From Diphasiastrum complanatum (lineage: Eukaryota; Streptophyta; Lycopodiopsida; Lycopodiales; Lycopodiaceae): 64,000 nt of DNA. The position numbers were made by a program, and so were the translations under genes. The notes under the pieces were generated by a model. That model had not been told where the DNA came from and searched no databases. It saw only the letters and a list, made by a program, of their open reading frames with translations. Positions 33,151 to 44,815 of this stretch are shown piece after piece (position 1 is the first letter of the stretch; every line of letters starts with the position of its first letter). The stretch spans positions 5,088,249 to 5,152,248 of the forward strand of contig CM055103.1 of NCBI GenBank assembly GCA_029204225.1. Direction: 5' to 3'.

Positions 33151-33399
33151 ACCGTCCTTACTTTCCTAAATTCTCCTCTCATAGCTTCGTATTATGTATA
33201 CATATACAACGCCCAGAATTTCTTTCAAGTCTCCCACAGCTGCTACATTTCCAGTTGCAGCAGTTAAGAAACTGAAAGCAAGGTTTATTTTTATTCTGAT
33301 CATTACTTACGTGGCTACCAGAGCTTAAACCAGGTACTCAAGTATCGGTCTTTTATTTGGAACATAAGTATAGTTGGCGAAGTCCTGATCAGAAGTAAA

Positions 33400-33691
33400 T
33401 TGAGCGAGCTATGCACACGAGGAAGTGTTTGTGGAGCTGCCTGCTGTGGCAGGACAGCTCCGGAGACTGTTGCGGGCTGTGAACCATGTGAGAGCATATA
33501 AAGCCTCTGCAGCAAACGGACAGGGATTTTTGCAGGGACCCACATTTGCATCTCAGTGTGATCTCACCAACAGGCTCTTGTTAAAAAAAGTAAGCTCAGC
33601 TTTCGGCAAAAGGTTAGAAGAAAGCCGAGAAACGCTGAAGGAAGACATTGCATTGATTCATTGGTTTTTCGCATCCAATGAGCCTTTGTAA
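33400..33691 (+). other. Unrecognised protein-like ORF
   Basis: Open on the plus strand with VFVELPAVAGQLRRLLRAVN, HVRAYKASAANGQGFLQGPT, LLLKKVSSAFGKRLEESRET and LKEDIALIHWFFASNEPL before TAA. Leu/Arg-rich helical composition and G+C content differ from the surrounding retroelements. No domain is recognised and no clear start or splice sites were found. It may belong with 32701-33150 as remains of one gene. Confidence 0.33.
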
Positions 33692-34700
33692 GGGAGGGCT
33701 ATAACAGCAGCATGGTGGATAAAAAAAACACTAAGTCATGATAAGAACATACAGCAACTTTGAAGAATAAAGTAACCTAAGCTACTCTACCAAAGTGAAA
33801 GGAATTTGTTGAGCACAAACGGCAGTTGGAATGGAAAAAGCAGTAACTTGTCAGCTTTTAGAACCATTCCAAAATTCATCTTTTTCTGCTGGTGCTTATC
33901 AAGTACAGAAGAGATGTATCTGACTTGGATTCCAAAAATAATGCTGCAACTGAAAAAGCAGATCATGTAGGTGATCTTGTGCTAGGTGAGTGGCCAACAC
34001 CTAAAGCCTGCAAAAGCAGGTGGTCGTAAACATATCTTTGTCACAGTCTGCAACCAACAGAACAGTGTTCTCTCATGCACATTTTCAGACTTATTACTGA
34101 GCACAATGCTCTCGTTGATGTTTCCACCTGTGGCACCATCTAGACTTCACATTACCCAAGCAAAAAATGCAGTGGCATGAACCTAGCCGAATGCTCAATA
34201 ACCACATGTGTGTACTGGAATTGGATAACGATGGAAACTCCAGGACTGAGCTACAGTTTCCATTAAAAAAAATTGGGAGCTGTACAATGCAGACTTGGCA
34301 TTGACATGTGGTGAAATCCAAATTGGAGCATGTGCTCACAACAGACCTCTAGAGAATGGGACCCAAATGGGATCCAAACAGATCAAAGGATCATGTTCAA
34401 TAGCAGTCTTGTGGAGCCAAAAGGGTAGTGTATTTTTGTACTCTAGAGTATGTAAAATGTCAAATAGGGAAGACTATATATTTGAGGTTCCATATTCATG
34501 TGAGATGATGGTTTTGTTCTTGTTTATTTTCATTCATTTGTGTGCCTAGTATCATATTGTTGATTGTTTTAGGTTGTTGAAAATCAAGATAGCAAGATAA
34601 GAGTAATTTAAACAAAAACCGGTGAGAAGTTAAATCAAAAGACACCAAAGTTTGAAACCAACATTGGGTGGATATATGTGAGAAAGGGAATAAGGGCATC
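33692..34700. other. Unassigned sequence
   Basis: No ORF is convincing. Composition is similar to 32701-33691 until about 34430, then becomes A+T rich toward the copia I LTR. Confidence 0.35.
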
Positions 34701-35172
34701 TATGCATGCAATTGAGCTATTGATGGTCTTTATCATTGTTGGCCGAGTATTGGTTATTTTTTTTCGAATCTCAACCCAATTATGAACTTGGTAGGCCCTA
34801 ACCGGCGAGTATGCTATTTTTCAAGAACCAGCTTTGATGTAGAACCGACGGTTATGCTCTTTTGTAGGAATCGGCCACAATTAAAACTGTTGGGTCCCTT
34901 TAAGCCATGGATTGAGGTTGAGAACTGAATTGCTTATGCAAGGGGTATAACCCCAGTACCAATTGACCCTATAGACAATGTCTGGGAAAGCCAACATCTC
35001 TTGAGAATGGAATTGGCATCTTTCATCGAAAACCAGTTTCATGAAAAACTTAAAGGAAGTTGATTTTCAAAAAACCGATTAACTTCTTTTAAATGTAGGA
35101 AATTTTCTGTTTGTTATTTTTATATGGAGGAAATTTGTGTAAAGTAAAGTAAGGAGGTTTGTATTTTTCACA
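34701..35172 (-). repeat. 3' LTR of copia I, boundary on one side only
   Basis: The minus strand reads CTAGGAGGAG (polypurine tract, 35174-35181) then TGTGAAAAATAC, the LTR start at 35172, with TATAAAAATAA nearby at about 35125. The left boundary is not defined; 34701 is approximate. Confidence 0.6.
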
Positions 35173-35559
35173 CTCCTCCTAGAAAGTTATCTATTCTAGA
35201 AAAGCATGGATCAAGTTGGAATCAATCCAAGATTAGATCTAAGCTTGATGAATGAGCACTTGAGTAGTGACTTGGTGAGTAGATCGGCAATACATGAAGA
35301 TGAATCAATATGCTCCAAATAGATCTCTCCTCCAATAAGCTTATCGCTCACAAAATGATGTGCACTTTCGATGTGTTTGCTCCTTGCATGAAATATTGGA
35401 TTGTTGGCAAGAGCTTGGGCAGAGATGTTGTCACATTTGATCAAAGGCAAGTTCTCCTCCTTAATGCATTTGAGCTCCAATAATATCCTCTTGATCCAAA
35501 GCACTTCTTTTATTGTTGTGCCTTATACTCGGCCTCACATGATGAGAGAGAGATAGTAT
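35173..35559 (-). pseudogene. copia I RNase H C-terminus
   Basis: Encodes TISLSSCEAEYKA-like (35525-35558, frameshifted), LWIKRILLELKCIKEENLPL, CDNISAQALANNPIFHARSK, HIESAHHFVSDKLIGGEI and the tail ADLLTKSLLK. It is closely related to the same region of copia C and copia K. The rest of the element is missing because the copia A2 LTR starts at 35560, inside the SSCEAEY coding stretch. Confidence 0.87.
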
Positions 35560-37738
35560 TGTTGGATTATTCTCCTTCTTACTAATCGACTAATCGGTTT
35601 TAATCCTCATCCATTGTTTATCCAGTTCTGCAGATTTTAGGTAATGATTTCTTGATTAAGATGGACCATCAAGGCCTTAGATACTTATTGAAGAAAAACA
35701 TCTTAAGTGGATCAACTACCTTAGTACCTTCCACTTTAAATTGATTCATCACCCAGAAAGACAATAAGTTGCCGATGCTTAATCAAGAATACCAAGAATT
35801 AATTATATATCCCTAAGTTATCATGAAGACTTAATTCCAATCAAGATTGTATGCCAATGACCCAGATTTTAAGCACCTTTTGAAATCATGTATAGGAAGT
35901 CACAACCCACCAAGACATTATGTAAAAGCGTGATTAGTATGCTAACATACTAAGGATGAATGGGGATTGAAAACTCCAAGACTACTTCATCCTTTACCCA
36001 TTCCTGAATCTCCAAGGCAACACACTACTATGGATTTTGTCACAGAGCTACTTAAAACCAAGAATGGAAATAAAATGATTTGGATTATCATAGATAGATT
36101 CAGTAAGCAAGCCCATTCCATAAGAGAACCAATTTGCTTGTATTAAAATGAGGATATGAACATGTGTAGCAAACTCGAGTTTGCCCCTATTTATAGTTCT
36201 CGTGTCTTTACACAGTCTGCAGATTCACAAGTGTTTTTACACAATTTGTAGAAATACATGGAGTTTGACAACAGTGACACATTTTCTCTCTCTACAATCC
36301 AGACAGTGTCGCATGCTAGGAATGACGTGTAAAAATGCAGTGTCGCTTTTTCACATTTTTTGCCTGTCAGGAATTGCGAGTAAAAATGCAGAGTCGCATT
36401 TTTCGCATTTTTCAAAGTGCCTCAAATGTTAAGGAAATGACTCTGGCAAAGTGTGGGGCTATCCCAATATATAAAAATGAGATTTTATAGCATTGTCGTC
36501 TTTTACGCAAAAAGTCGACATTGTCGCCTATAGCAATTTTAGTTCATTCTACAAAGTGACAGTTTTAGTTCATTCATGCAGACAAACTGTTTATGGCCAA
36601 TTTTCACCGCTTATCAGCATTCAATTTCTGAGAAGGAACTGGACACCATCCAACTGGCAATCGCATTTGACAACCTAATTACTTAGCATAAATCAGCTGT
36701 TCATACATCTCTTTTCAAGTTTTGAAGCGACGAATCAACATTGTGGATTGTGAAGGAGTTGAGTGTTATTACACAATGCTTCATGTGCTCTTATCAAGCA
36801 GATCATTTCTAATCAAAAAGTATTGTTGTTAGCTCTCTATCAAGCTTTTAAGCTTGAACTCTCTTGAGCATTCTAGCTCAGTCTTTTAGAGATTTATTTT
36901 AGAGTTGTTATTGTTCTACTGCAGAGCTGTTTATTATCAGACTTATTCTCAGTTACTCCAGAGACAATTTAGAGTGCACGATTTCTAGCGCTATTGTTTT
37001 GTGCTCATTAGCATCTGATTTTATTTTTCTGAATCAATACTATTTTCTTATTGCGTCCAGTATATGTCAGAATGCATGCATCTTTGTATTGCTTTTGTAA
37101 CTGATAGAAATTGTCTGAGAATTCATACTAACAACGGTTGACCCATCTCATCGTTTAGCTATGTAAGTTATCACTTATGGTTATCAACAGAGGAAGCAAA
37201 CGATCACTTACAAAGCACATTATCAATAGCTGAACAAATGACCAGCGGTTGTTCAAATGATTGTGGACAGATACAGCCATCACGGCCTACATCCTTGCAC
37301 TACTATGCATACGGAGGATATGTAAGAATACGCGCTTATCAGCGCTACTGTATTGTGATCTGATTCTCTCTATTATACAGATTTGCTACTGTTCATTATT
37401 ACATTCTTGATTGAATGCAATTGTCTCTCTCACTCTCTTGCACACAAACATGATTATCAGAGATAGAGGATCGCATGGCTGTCCAAGATGCCTAATGCTT
37501 TGCAATCCTATTGTTATGGTAGTCTTAGACTCCTACTCTTATAACCCAAAAGGATAACAAGTTTTCGATTCCGTTCCCTAGTCAATCCATGTTCCTGAAA
37601 TCGTAGTTACTATTGTGTTCATTGTTTTTCTTACTAGTGGTAGAGACATCGTTTTCATCGTAATCGCCTCTTGTGTTTTGCTTCCGTCATGTCCGCTGCA
37701 ATTGTAATCAATCGTAGACCATCGTTCATACACCAACA
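35560..37738 (+). repeat. 5' LTR of copia A2 (interrupted)
   Basis: Starts TGTTGGATTATTCTCC and resumes after a foreign insert (35638-36193) at TGTCTTTACACAGTCTGC, the next block of the copia A LTR. It then follows that LTR to ~37060 and continues with sequence also found at 57290-57703. It ends CCAACA four bases before the primer site. Confidence 0.8.
35638..36193. mobile_element. gypsy fragment inserted in the copia A2 LTR
   Basis: 35638-36111 (plus) encodes an RNase H piece (FLIKMDHQGLRYLL) and, in another frame, PLPIPESPRQHTTMDFVTEL and IWIIIDRFSKQAHS, the integrase core entry of a chromovirus-type gypsy. 36112-36190 is a minus-strand piece of the gypsy G LTR including its CTATAAATAG box. 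The two pieces are in opposite orientation. The surrounding LTR sequence is continuous across the insert. Confidence 0.75.
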
Positions 37739-37742
37739 TAAG

Positions 37743-37755
37743 TGGTATCAGAGCA
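37743..37755 (+). promoter_or_regulatory. Primer-binding site of copia A2
   Basis: TGGTATCAGAGCA, exact to the initiator-Met tRNA site of plant copia elements. Confidence 0.9.
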
Positions 37756-37833
37756 TTGGTTTAGTGGATTACTAGAGTCCAAGATCTTTTTCCAAAAGCT
37801 GTTCTAAGTTGTTTGTGTATAATTTCGATCACT

Positions 37834-38501
37834 ATGGAAGGCACCTCAGAGATCCGCTTGATCAATAAATTCAACAGAGATGACTTCCACATGTGGAAGT
37901 TCAAAATGAGGGGAAGCCAAGGATGGAAAGGCTCTTGCCATTGTATCTCTAAACCTTAAAGACACTCAAATTACTCATGTATCCAACTGCACTACTTCCA
38001 AAGAAGCATGGGATACAGTCACTAGCATCTACGAGAACTTAGATGTCTCAACTCGCCTCTTCTTAAGGAAGAAGATACTAACACTCAGAATGAGTGAAAG
38101 CACCTCAGTCAGCGACCACCTGAACGAATTCAACCATGTCTCTTCTTGCCAATATTCCATTCTCCCACGATAATTTAGTGTTGCTTCTGAGCAATACCCG
38201 TGCGTTGTCTCTCCAAAAATTGACAGCAAGCTTGTTGCATGAGGAAGTCAGGAGAAAAAACTTGTCCACATCTACAAGTACCAAATCCATGGCACTCTAT
38301 TCAAACAAGCAGCAATCCAAGAAGAAGAAAGGCTTCAAGGATAAGAAGATAAAGGTAGAACAGCCAGCAATATCACAACCACAACAGCAATAGTATAGTC
38401 ACTCATCGTCCAAGACCAAGCTATTTTGCAGATAATGCAAAAGGACCAACCATGACATCAAGGACTGTCGCATCCTCAAGCACAATGAAGCAAAGAAGAA
38501 G
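37834..38501 (+). pseudogene. copia A2 gag (deleted and frameshifted)
   Basis: ATG at 37834 opens MEGTSEIRLINKFNRDDFHM WKFKM. Compared with the related gag at 55524, about 33 codons are missing after KM; the frame then resumes elsewhere as DGKALAIVSLNLKDTQ, TSKEAWDTVTSIY and LFLRKKILTLRMSE. The zinc knuckle region at about 38425-38470 is shifted. Not translatable as one protein. Confidence 0.82.
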
Positions 38502-39316
38502 ATGCAGCGACACCAAGAAGGGAACTCTGACACAGTCAAAGGATCTCAAGATGAAGAGAAGGCGCTGACGGTACAAGATCAATCCAGAAGAGATCCCCAT
38601 CATTGGTATCTCGATTCAGGTGCTTCTCAGCACATGACGCCATGCAAGGACCTCTTCTCTACACTCACAACTATAGAATCAAAATACATTTTCTTTGGTG
38701 ACTCCAGTTCACACCAAGTTGAAGGCCAAGGGTCTATTCAACTATAGTTCTCTGATGGCATCACTAGGCAGCTTAATGGAATACTTTATACACCCAAATT
38801 AACAAAGAACCTTTTATCTATTAGCAAGATTACATATCAGGATTATAGAGCTTTCTTCACTGCCAACAGATGTACTATTTTAGATAAGAACTCAAAGGAA
38901 ATCCTCTCTGCTTACAAAGAAAAAAATTTGTGCATACTGAGTCATGATGTTGCACTGTTTGTGAGTTGTTCAAATGCAAATGTATGGCATCAAAGATTAG
39001 GTCATTTAGACATGCGTTCAATCTTTTATATGCATCACAATAAAATGGTCAAGGACATGAATATAATTGTTGTCACCACAGCTAATCAGGCTATCTATGA
39101 AAATTGTCTACTAGGAAAACAACCTAGGACGAGATTTCCAGAGGACAAGCCAAAAGGGTGAAGTCCATCTTGTCACTAATACACAGTGACTTGTGTGGTC
39201 CTATGAGCATACCTTAATTAGGCCAAGCTCTGTATTTTATCACATTCATTGATGATTACTCCTGATTTGCCAGTGTAATGTTCATTAAGAACAAGTCAGA
39301 AGCATTTCTGATGCTC
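38502..39316 (+). pseudogene. copia A2 protease and start of integrase
   Basis: 38502-38747 carries the aspartic protease start WYLDSGASQHMTPC with an intact DSGA. After stops, 38928-39161 encodes NVWHQRLGHLDMRS and ENCLLGKQPRTRF (GAG-pre-integrase zinc region). 39165-39316 reads LIHSDLCGPMS, a stop, ITFIDDYS, a stop, MFIKNKSEAF, then is cut at the boundary with copia D. Confidence 0.85.
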
Positions 39317-39912
39317 CCATAAAATGCATCAACTTGTGATGATTGATAATATGATTTCTCAGCCATATCAACATTTTCCAACAAGCTTGAATATTCAAAC
39401 AATTCATCCCTTTGTTCTTCTACCATCAAAGTGGATGCTAGAAAACAAGATGAAGCTTCCTTCTTATATGTGTCCAACACAAACAAATTATTTCTTGCAG
39501 TGCCCATAGCAATAAGCATCAAAAGTTTGATGGATCTTTTACAAAACATCTTCCTTCCTTAAATTTGCAACCCTTGCTTGATGATTAGAAAAATAGAAAG
39601 TAGATTTTTCTTGACGCTAGGAACATAAAGTACATTCTTGACATACTTTTGATCTCCATTAGGCAAAACAAGAGCAATATCACCAATATCTTTGATCAAA
39701 TGTGATGTGTCTCCTGCACATTGAACTTGGCTTCCATCATTAATTGCCTTCAAGCTTGTGAAAACTTCTTGTTGATAGGACACATGATTAGTGGCTTCTC
39801 TATCCATGAACCAATCAAAACTTGGTCTCTTAGAAACCATAAAAGCATAATCTCTATCAATAAGATTTGCTTGCTCCTCCACTTGTGGATCCAAAGTTGG
39901 TAAGGTGGTCAT
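39317..39912 (-). pseudogene. copia D protease and GAG-pre-integrase
   Basis: The minus strand encodes FDWFMDREATNHVS, where the protease DSGA motif reads DREA, then VLYVPSVKKNLLSI and, in another frame, TARNNLFVLDTYKKEA. The H-x-R-L-G-H zinc motif expected next is absent because the sequence stops at 39317. Confidence 0.8.
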
Positions 39913-40735
39913 ATTAGGTTCTTCATGATCTTCAGTAGATGCCTCATACTTTGCTTTCTCTATTCTTTTCCTACAATATTTGATGGTAATAGAAACATAT
40001 CATCTTCTTTTTGAACTTTGAAAAGTTATCTTCACCTTCTTTAGAGGATGTAGAAGAAGAAATACCTTTTGACTTTCCCTTTGAGAAAAAACCTTGATCT
40101 TGTGGCTCTTCAACCACAAAATTGATTCGAGCTTACTCTTCTTGTAGAAGTAGTGCAACAAGATCATCGAAAGATTTTTTTGATCCTCAAAGATGATATG
40201 AAAGGAAGATAAGTCATAGCAAGAGAATTGAGCATAATGGAGACAAATTGAGATTCATCAATGATCTCATTAATATTAAGAAGCTCTTCTCTAAGATCCT
40301 TGATCTTTGAAATGATTAGTCATGACATCATCTTCACGCATGTTCAAGAGAGTAAGTTGATTTCGTAGATAAACAACTCAAAGTATTCTTTACATGAAAA
40401 GTCTTTGCAAGAGTTTTCCAAGCACTCTTAGAATTTTTGCAAGACCTAACATGAGCAAGGATAGATCTTTTTACCGATATTGCTATGATGAATAATGCTT
40501 GTGCATCTCGTCAATCCCACTTCTTTTGCTCTTTGGAAGATGCTATGGTTGAAGATGTTGCTCTAGGTGTGAGAGGTGCAAAGGCTTCCGGTCTTTCTTC
40601 TTCACCACAAACAATGTCCCACAATCCTTTTGCAATGAGCAGATTTTTAATCACGAAGCACCAAAAGGACTAATTAGTGTCATCCAACATATCTTCATTA
40701 AACAAAGAACCATACGACTCTATTTCCTTACCCAT
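39913..40735 (-). pseudogene. copia D gag (broken)
   Basis: A start codon at 40735 opens MGKEIESYGSLFNEDMLDD, then a stop. Further parts in other frames read NLLIAKGLWDIVCGEEE, KKWDWRDAQALFIIAISVK and SKSAWKTLAKTFHVKN, the Tnt1-like copia gag pattern. A Lys-rich stretch and remnants of a zinc region lie near 39960-40120. Confidence 0.75.
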
Positions 40736-41554
40736 GAGGATCAGCCAACAAAAGATTTGCTTTCAAATCCTAAATGTGCCCTAAAAGACAAAAAAATCAG
40801 CACCGGAATGTGTCGAAACCACACATTAGATGGATGTAGGAACTTGCCCTCCTACAAGCCTTGTGTGCTGAAAATTTCAGCCTAAAATTGCATTACAAAC
40901 TCAAAAACCAGCAAGCTAAGAATTATATTAGCCTCCAACGAAGCTTTTTTCGAAACCCTTCTTTCTTGCCAAAAAGTGTGAATAATACACACACGGATAG
41001 GGCTGTTGCAAACACCCTACAAATGGTAATATGCTGTCCAATTTTCAGCCTCGGAATGTGATTGGATCATCACAAAAAATTTAGCGCCTTCTTCCACACC
41101 TGGAAACAAGCAAAAAGAAGCGGATCTTTACTTTGTAAAATCAGCAAGGGTGCTGATTTTTCAGCCAAATCATAAGATAAAAATTGCTTGTAGATGGGCG
41201 CCCTCTTGCAAAGGAGCAAATCTGAAAAATAGGGCAGCAGCGGACCAACGGAAGTAGGCTAAACTTACATGGATGTGGGCGACTTATAAGCAGTCCCAAA
41301 GAAAATAATTAATGGCATCTTCCTGCAACCTGAAAAATCAGCAAACAACAACCTTATTATTGGGCGTCCAAAATCCTATTATCTTCTTTGATGTGTGGCA
41401 CCCTCTTGCAAAATGGAAAAGAGTCAAAATTGAATGGATCTTCACTCCAAAAAAATCAGCAAAGGTACTAAATTTCTATGATCCCTAAGTGAAGACGATC
41501 TCTTTTGGTAGGGCACCCTAAATCAAGCATAGAAGATCCATGGCTCTGATACCA
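40736..41554 (-). promoter_or_regulatory. Long leader and primer-binding site of copia D
   Basis: The complement of 41542-41554 reads TGGTATCAGAGCC, an exact initiator-Met site. The ~800-bp leader between it and gag holds recurring AAATCAGCA blocks (about 40785-41460) and no supported ORF. Confidence 0.8.
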
Positions 41555-42045
41555 TGTAGGAAATCAAAGTGCCAAGATACTTCTAATATTCAATCTCCAT
41601 ATACAAGAAGAAGAAGAAGAAGAGGGTTAGGCGGCCTCAAGGAGAGAGAAAGTAACAGCAATGCTTGAAAGGGAATGAATTACAAATGAACAATGAGTAC
41701 ATATAAATAGGTCTTCCAAGGGCCTAGACTCTTCCTAACCGGAGTAACTCCCCGAGAGATAAGTTCATGTGGCTAGATAGTAAACTGGTGAGCACATCTG
41801 TCTGTGGGGCCTCTAAACCCTCCAAATTCACTACTAATTATAGGGCACTCCCAAAAGTCAAGATAGGGTCCCTTAACATAATTTTTACTTGGACCCATGA
41901 GTTACCACTAGACCAAAATTGAGTCCAACTTAACTAGAACTATATTAACATGGTCGAAATAATAAACCTACCCCATGGTTACACAAATCTCAACCTTTTG
42001 GATCAAAGTAACCTATGGGAAACTAACATTATCATTTATTATACA
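41555..42045 (-). repeat. 5' LTR of copia D, 491 bp
   Basis: Bounded on the plus strand by TGTAGGAAATC beside the primer site and ATTATACA at 42045. It contains an (AAG)n run at about 41608-41628. To the right begins copia J, into which copia D inserted. Confidence 0.78.
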
Positions 42046-42715
42046 GTTCCAAGGATGTAGCTATGACAGACAGGGAGATCGACTTTATCGGTTGGATAGT
42101 TGAGATTAAGTGCTAGGAATCATTTAGACATGTATGAAATGGATGTATGATTCAAGTGTCCTAATCTTTGATGCCATAGTAATGCTTTATTGACAAGAAC
42201 AAAGGTTTTCAAGGCTTGACTAGCATCAGAAATAACTATGTGCCAATCTATATAACTACCCATCCTTCTTGCCGAGTGCGAGGATCTTGTATGTCCTATC
42301 GATAATTAGACATTGATTTGACTCAAACTCTACCCCATGACCTAAATCAGTGATCCTACTTACTGATAACAGATTCGTAGAGAATTTAGGTACATACAAA
42401 ACATTTGATAGTAGTTAAAATTGATCATGCTAGAATTTCAATCTTACAATGCCTTCACCTTCGATAGTGTGGTGCTATCGCCGCCAAGATGAACGTATTT
42501 CTTTGTACTGTAAGATGTATAGGAGTGAAAATGCTCACAATGACTGGTCATATGTTGAGTAGCTCCAAAATCCAATAACCAAGAATTATCCAATAGTGCT
42601 TTGTAGTTTTTGACCATAAATGCTCCTTCATTCATGTCGATGTTGAGAGGTGTTGTGACTGCATTCGCCTATTGTGATTAGGTTGCTTATTGGCATTTTT
42701 TGCTTTGAGTACCTT
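42046..42715 (-). pseudogene. copia J protease and GAG-pre-integrase (left part)
   Basis: The minus strand encodes GAFMVKNYKALLDNSWLLDF, then ATQHMTSHCEHFHSY and KYVHLGGDST, close to the corresponding part of copia A (VKDQSTFLNDSWFLD ...). Catalytic DSG reads DFG. Frames break after 42444. The 5' continuation lies at 55064-55484, on the far side of the chromovirus. Confidence 0.83.
42711..42715 (+). repeat. Target-site duplication of the chromovirus, left copy
   Basis: ACCTT here and at 55059-55063 directly flank the LTR ends. Coding sequence of copia J is continuous across the site. Confidence 0.9.
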
Positions 42716-43187
42716 TGTTATGTACCATAATGGTACGCCCTTCAGTGATGGCCTCGCAAGAGGCATGATGCAGGACTGGAGTTATCGACATGTCTAGGTG
42801 CCATGCGTCACCATCCTAGGTGGTCACGTGTCGCCGACAGGACCATGCTTGATGGGACCCACTGTGCTATGCCTATATAGTGGTGGGGTCTCCCTCTTTC
42901 CATTCACTCTGTCTACTCGGGAGTTGGTGGACGGAGAGCATGTGCATTAGCCAGGATGTATCTCCAAGCCAGGAGATGTGTGCTAGGGAGAGCCAAGTGT
43001 GATGGTTGGTGGTATGGGACGCCAGTTATCATAGGAGGCTTGACCGGGCATGATTATGTCGATTGCTTCAGGGCATGGGGGTGGGTCGTGTGACCCTACG
43101 ATTTTGGTTGGGCGTTACAGTGCATCATCACTGGTATGGGATGTGCGGAACCTTCAAGGCAGTCGATGATCCTAGGGAGTTGTAACA
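42716..43187 (+). repeat. 5' LTR of the chromovirus, 472 bp
   Basis: TGTTATGTACC to TGTAACA. It has CCTATATAGTGG as TATA region at about 42871-42882. Compared with the 3' LTR it holds ~79 bp more near its end (about 43102-43180) and shows about 25-30 other differences by eye. Confidence 0.93.
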
Positions 43188-43189
43188 GT

Positions 43190-43836
43190 TGGTATCAGAG
43201 CAGTTGATTTCTTTGATAGGTGTGCAAGTTCCTTTATTGGTCTTTGCATTATTATTCCTTATTGGAATGTGGCTGGTTTAATATATTTTGAAAAGGTTGA
43301 AATATGGTTGTTGAGAATTAATTCTAGTTGTTTGATATCTAGTTCCCTAAACAAAGAGAACCAATATTGTTCTTGGTGATGGCCTGTTCTTAAAAGGTCG
43401 TACGTTCTCTTTCCTCCATCTCTATACCTGCAGATCTCCATGAGAGGGGAGAGAGTTGTGATATGTTGGAGTTGGAGAGAGGAGAAAGAGCCAGAATTGA
43501 ATTCCATATATCTTTGGGGTCCATAAGCCATGTGGCACCTTTGGGTAGCCCCACATGGCTAGAAAGGCCTAGAAGGGACAAATGGGGCCTTTCTTGGGCC
43601 CCACTTGTCCTTTTTGCATGAGGGTGGAGAGGGGGTTAGGGGAGGGGGTAAAGGAGGTACGTTCACTTCCTTTCCCTCATTCTCCCAAGTTGTTGTAGAG
43701 TTCTTTTGCTCTCAAGTTGCTAGTTCTCAAGTTGGTTTTTTTTTGAGGCCCTGTGCTCTACCTTTTCCCTTTTTGCGGTTTTTACACCGTAGCTTTCCGT
43801 TTTCCCTCTAGTTTTTTGCCAGTTACTCCTTTATCC
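43190..43836 (+). promoter_or_regulatory. Primer-binding site and leader of the chromovirus
   Basis: TGGTATCAGAGCA at 43190-43202, two bases after the LTR. The ~630-bp leader has no supported ORF and includes a G-rich stretch near 43620-43655. Confidence 0.9.
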
Positions 43837-44815
43837 ATGGACACCCCTATGGATGAGACTAGAGCTCCAAGTCCCATCGAGAATGATATGGAGAACGCGT
43901 GCCATAAATTTGTTACAGGAACAAATTGTGGACATGCGTTCAAAGCATGAACGGGCGGAGGCCGAGATTTGGGCTATGTCCCAGTCTCGACAGGCTCTCC
44001 TAAACCCGATGTTTACTCTGGAATTTTTTACCGGAGAGAAGGACAGACACCAAGATGTGGTGTTAGTCTGGTTAGATCGATGGATGTCGCATTTCTCCAT
44101 GCACGACATACCAGATAGCTTGCGTATTTCAACGGCCATCATGTTTTTACGCGGTAGGGCGTATTCTTGGTGGCAAGACCTTAAAGACCGAGCTACAGTC
44201 CCAACCACATGAGTTGATTTCCAAGTATCCTTTAAGGCTGCCTATATGCCTGTCCTAGACGATTTTGAATACTATTGTTGATTTGCTACATTGCAAATGG
44301 GGACAAAGCCCTTGGACGTCTACTTACAAGACTTCCAAGAGGCTGCTTCACGGGTTTTTAACCACATAGACGGGGCACTCCTTAAGTGCATTTCATCTTG
44401 GGCTTGCCCAAGGAATATCAGTTGGAGGTACGCCGTAATTAGCCACAGTCCTTAGAGGATCTTGTGCGTTTCGTTCAAATTTTTGACGATACGCACACGA
44501 TAACTCGCAAAGAGCAACCAAAGCCCGAAGCCAAAGGCAAATCCTCTTTCGGTCCTTCTTTTAAGAAGGGCAAGGAGTGCATGGTCGGCGAAGCTTCTCC
44601 TTCGGGAAAGAAAAAGAAGCACCCTCGGCTGGAAAGAGCGGACTTCGACAAGGCCAAAAGCGACGAGCTATGTTTCTCTTGCATGGAGAAGGGGCACCTT
44701 TCCAAGGACTGCCCGAAGAGACGGAAGAAGGGTGGCCACTCCTTTAAGGCACCAAGTAATTCTTCTATTTCTTGCATTGATGTATCTTTAAAGATGAAAC
44801 AGTTTGTATGAATTG
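43837..44815 (+). pseudogene. Chromovirus gag
   Basis: ATG at 43837 opens MDTPMDETRAPSPIENDM. A frameshift near 43900 leads to the capsid: FFTGEKDRHQDVVLVWLDRW, ISTAIMFLRGRAYSWWQDL and, past a stop, FKAAYMPVLDDFEYY and TLQMGTKPLDVYLQDFQ. 44464-44811 has a Lys-rich stretch and the zinc knuckle CFSCMEKGHLSKDC (CX2CX4HX4C). Gag would form particles and package RNA. Confidence 0.88.

Larger units (their letters stand above)
35560..39316 (+). mobile_element. Copia A2, 3'-truncated element
   Basis: 5' LTR 35560-37738, primer site from 37743, gag from 37834, protease and start of integrase to 39316. The 3' half and 3' LTR are missing: at about 39316 the sequence switches to minus-strand copia D. 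The LTR is of the copia A family. It inserted into the RNase H of copia I. Confidence 0.8.

Noticed and set aside
37743-37755. Possible tRNA gene pieces at TGGTATCAGAGC sites
   Set aside because: These are primer-binding sites next to LTR ends; no cloverleaf can be drawn around them.
43605-43811. Plus-strand ORF of 68 codons in the chromovirus leader
   Set aside because: Glycine and Phe runs come from G-rich and T-rich leader sequence; gag starts further down at 43837.
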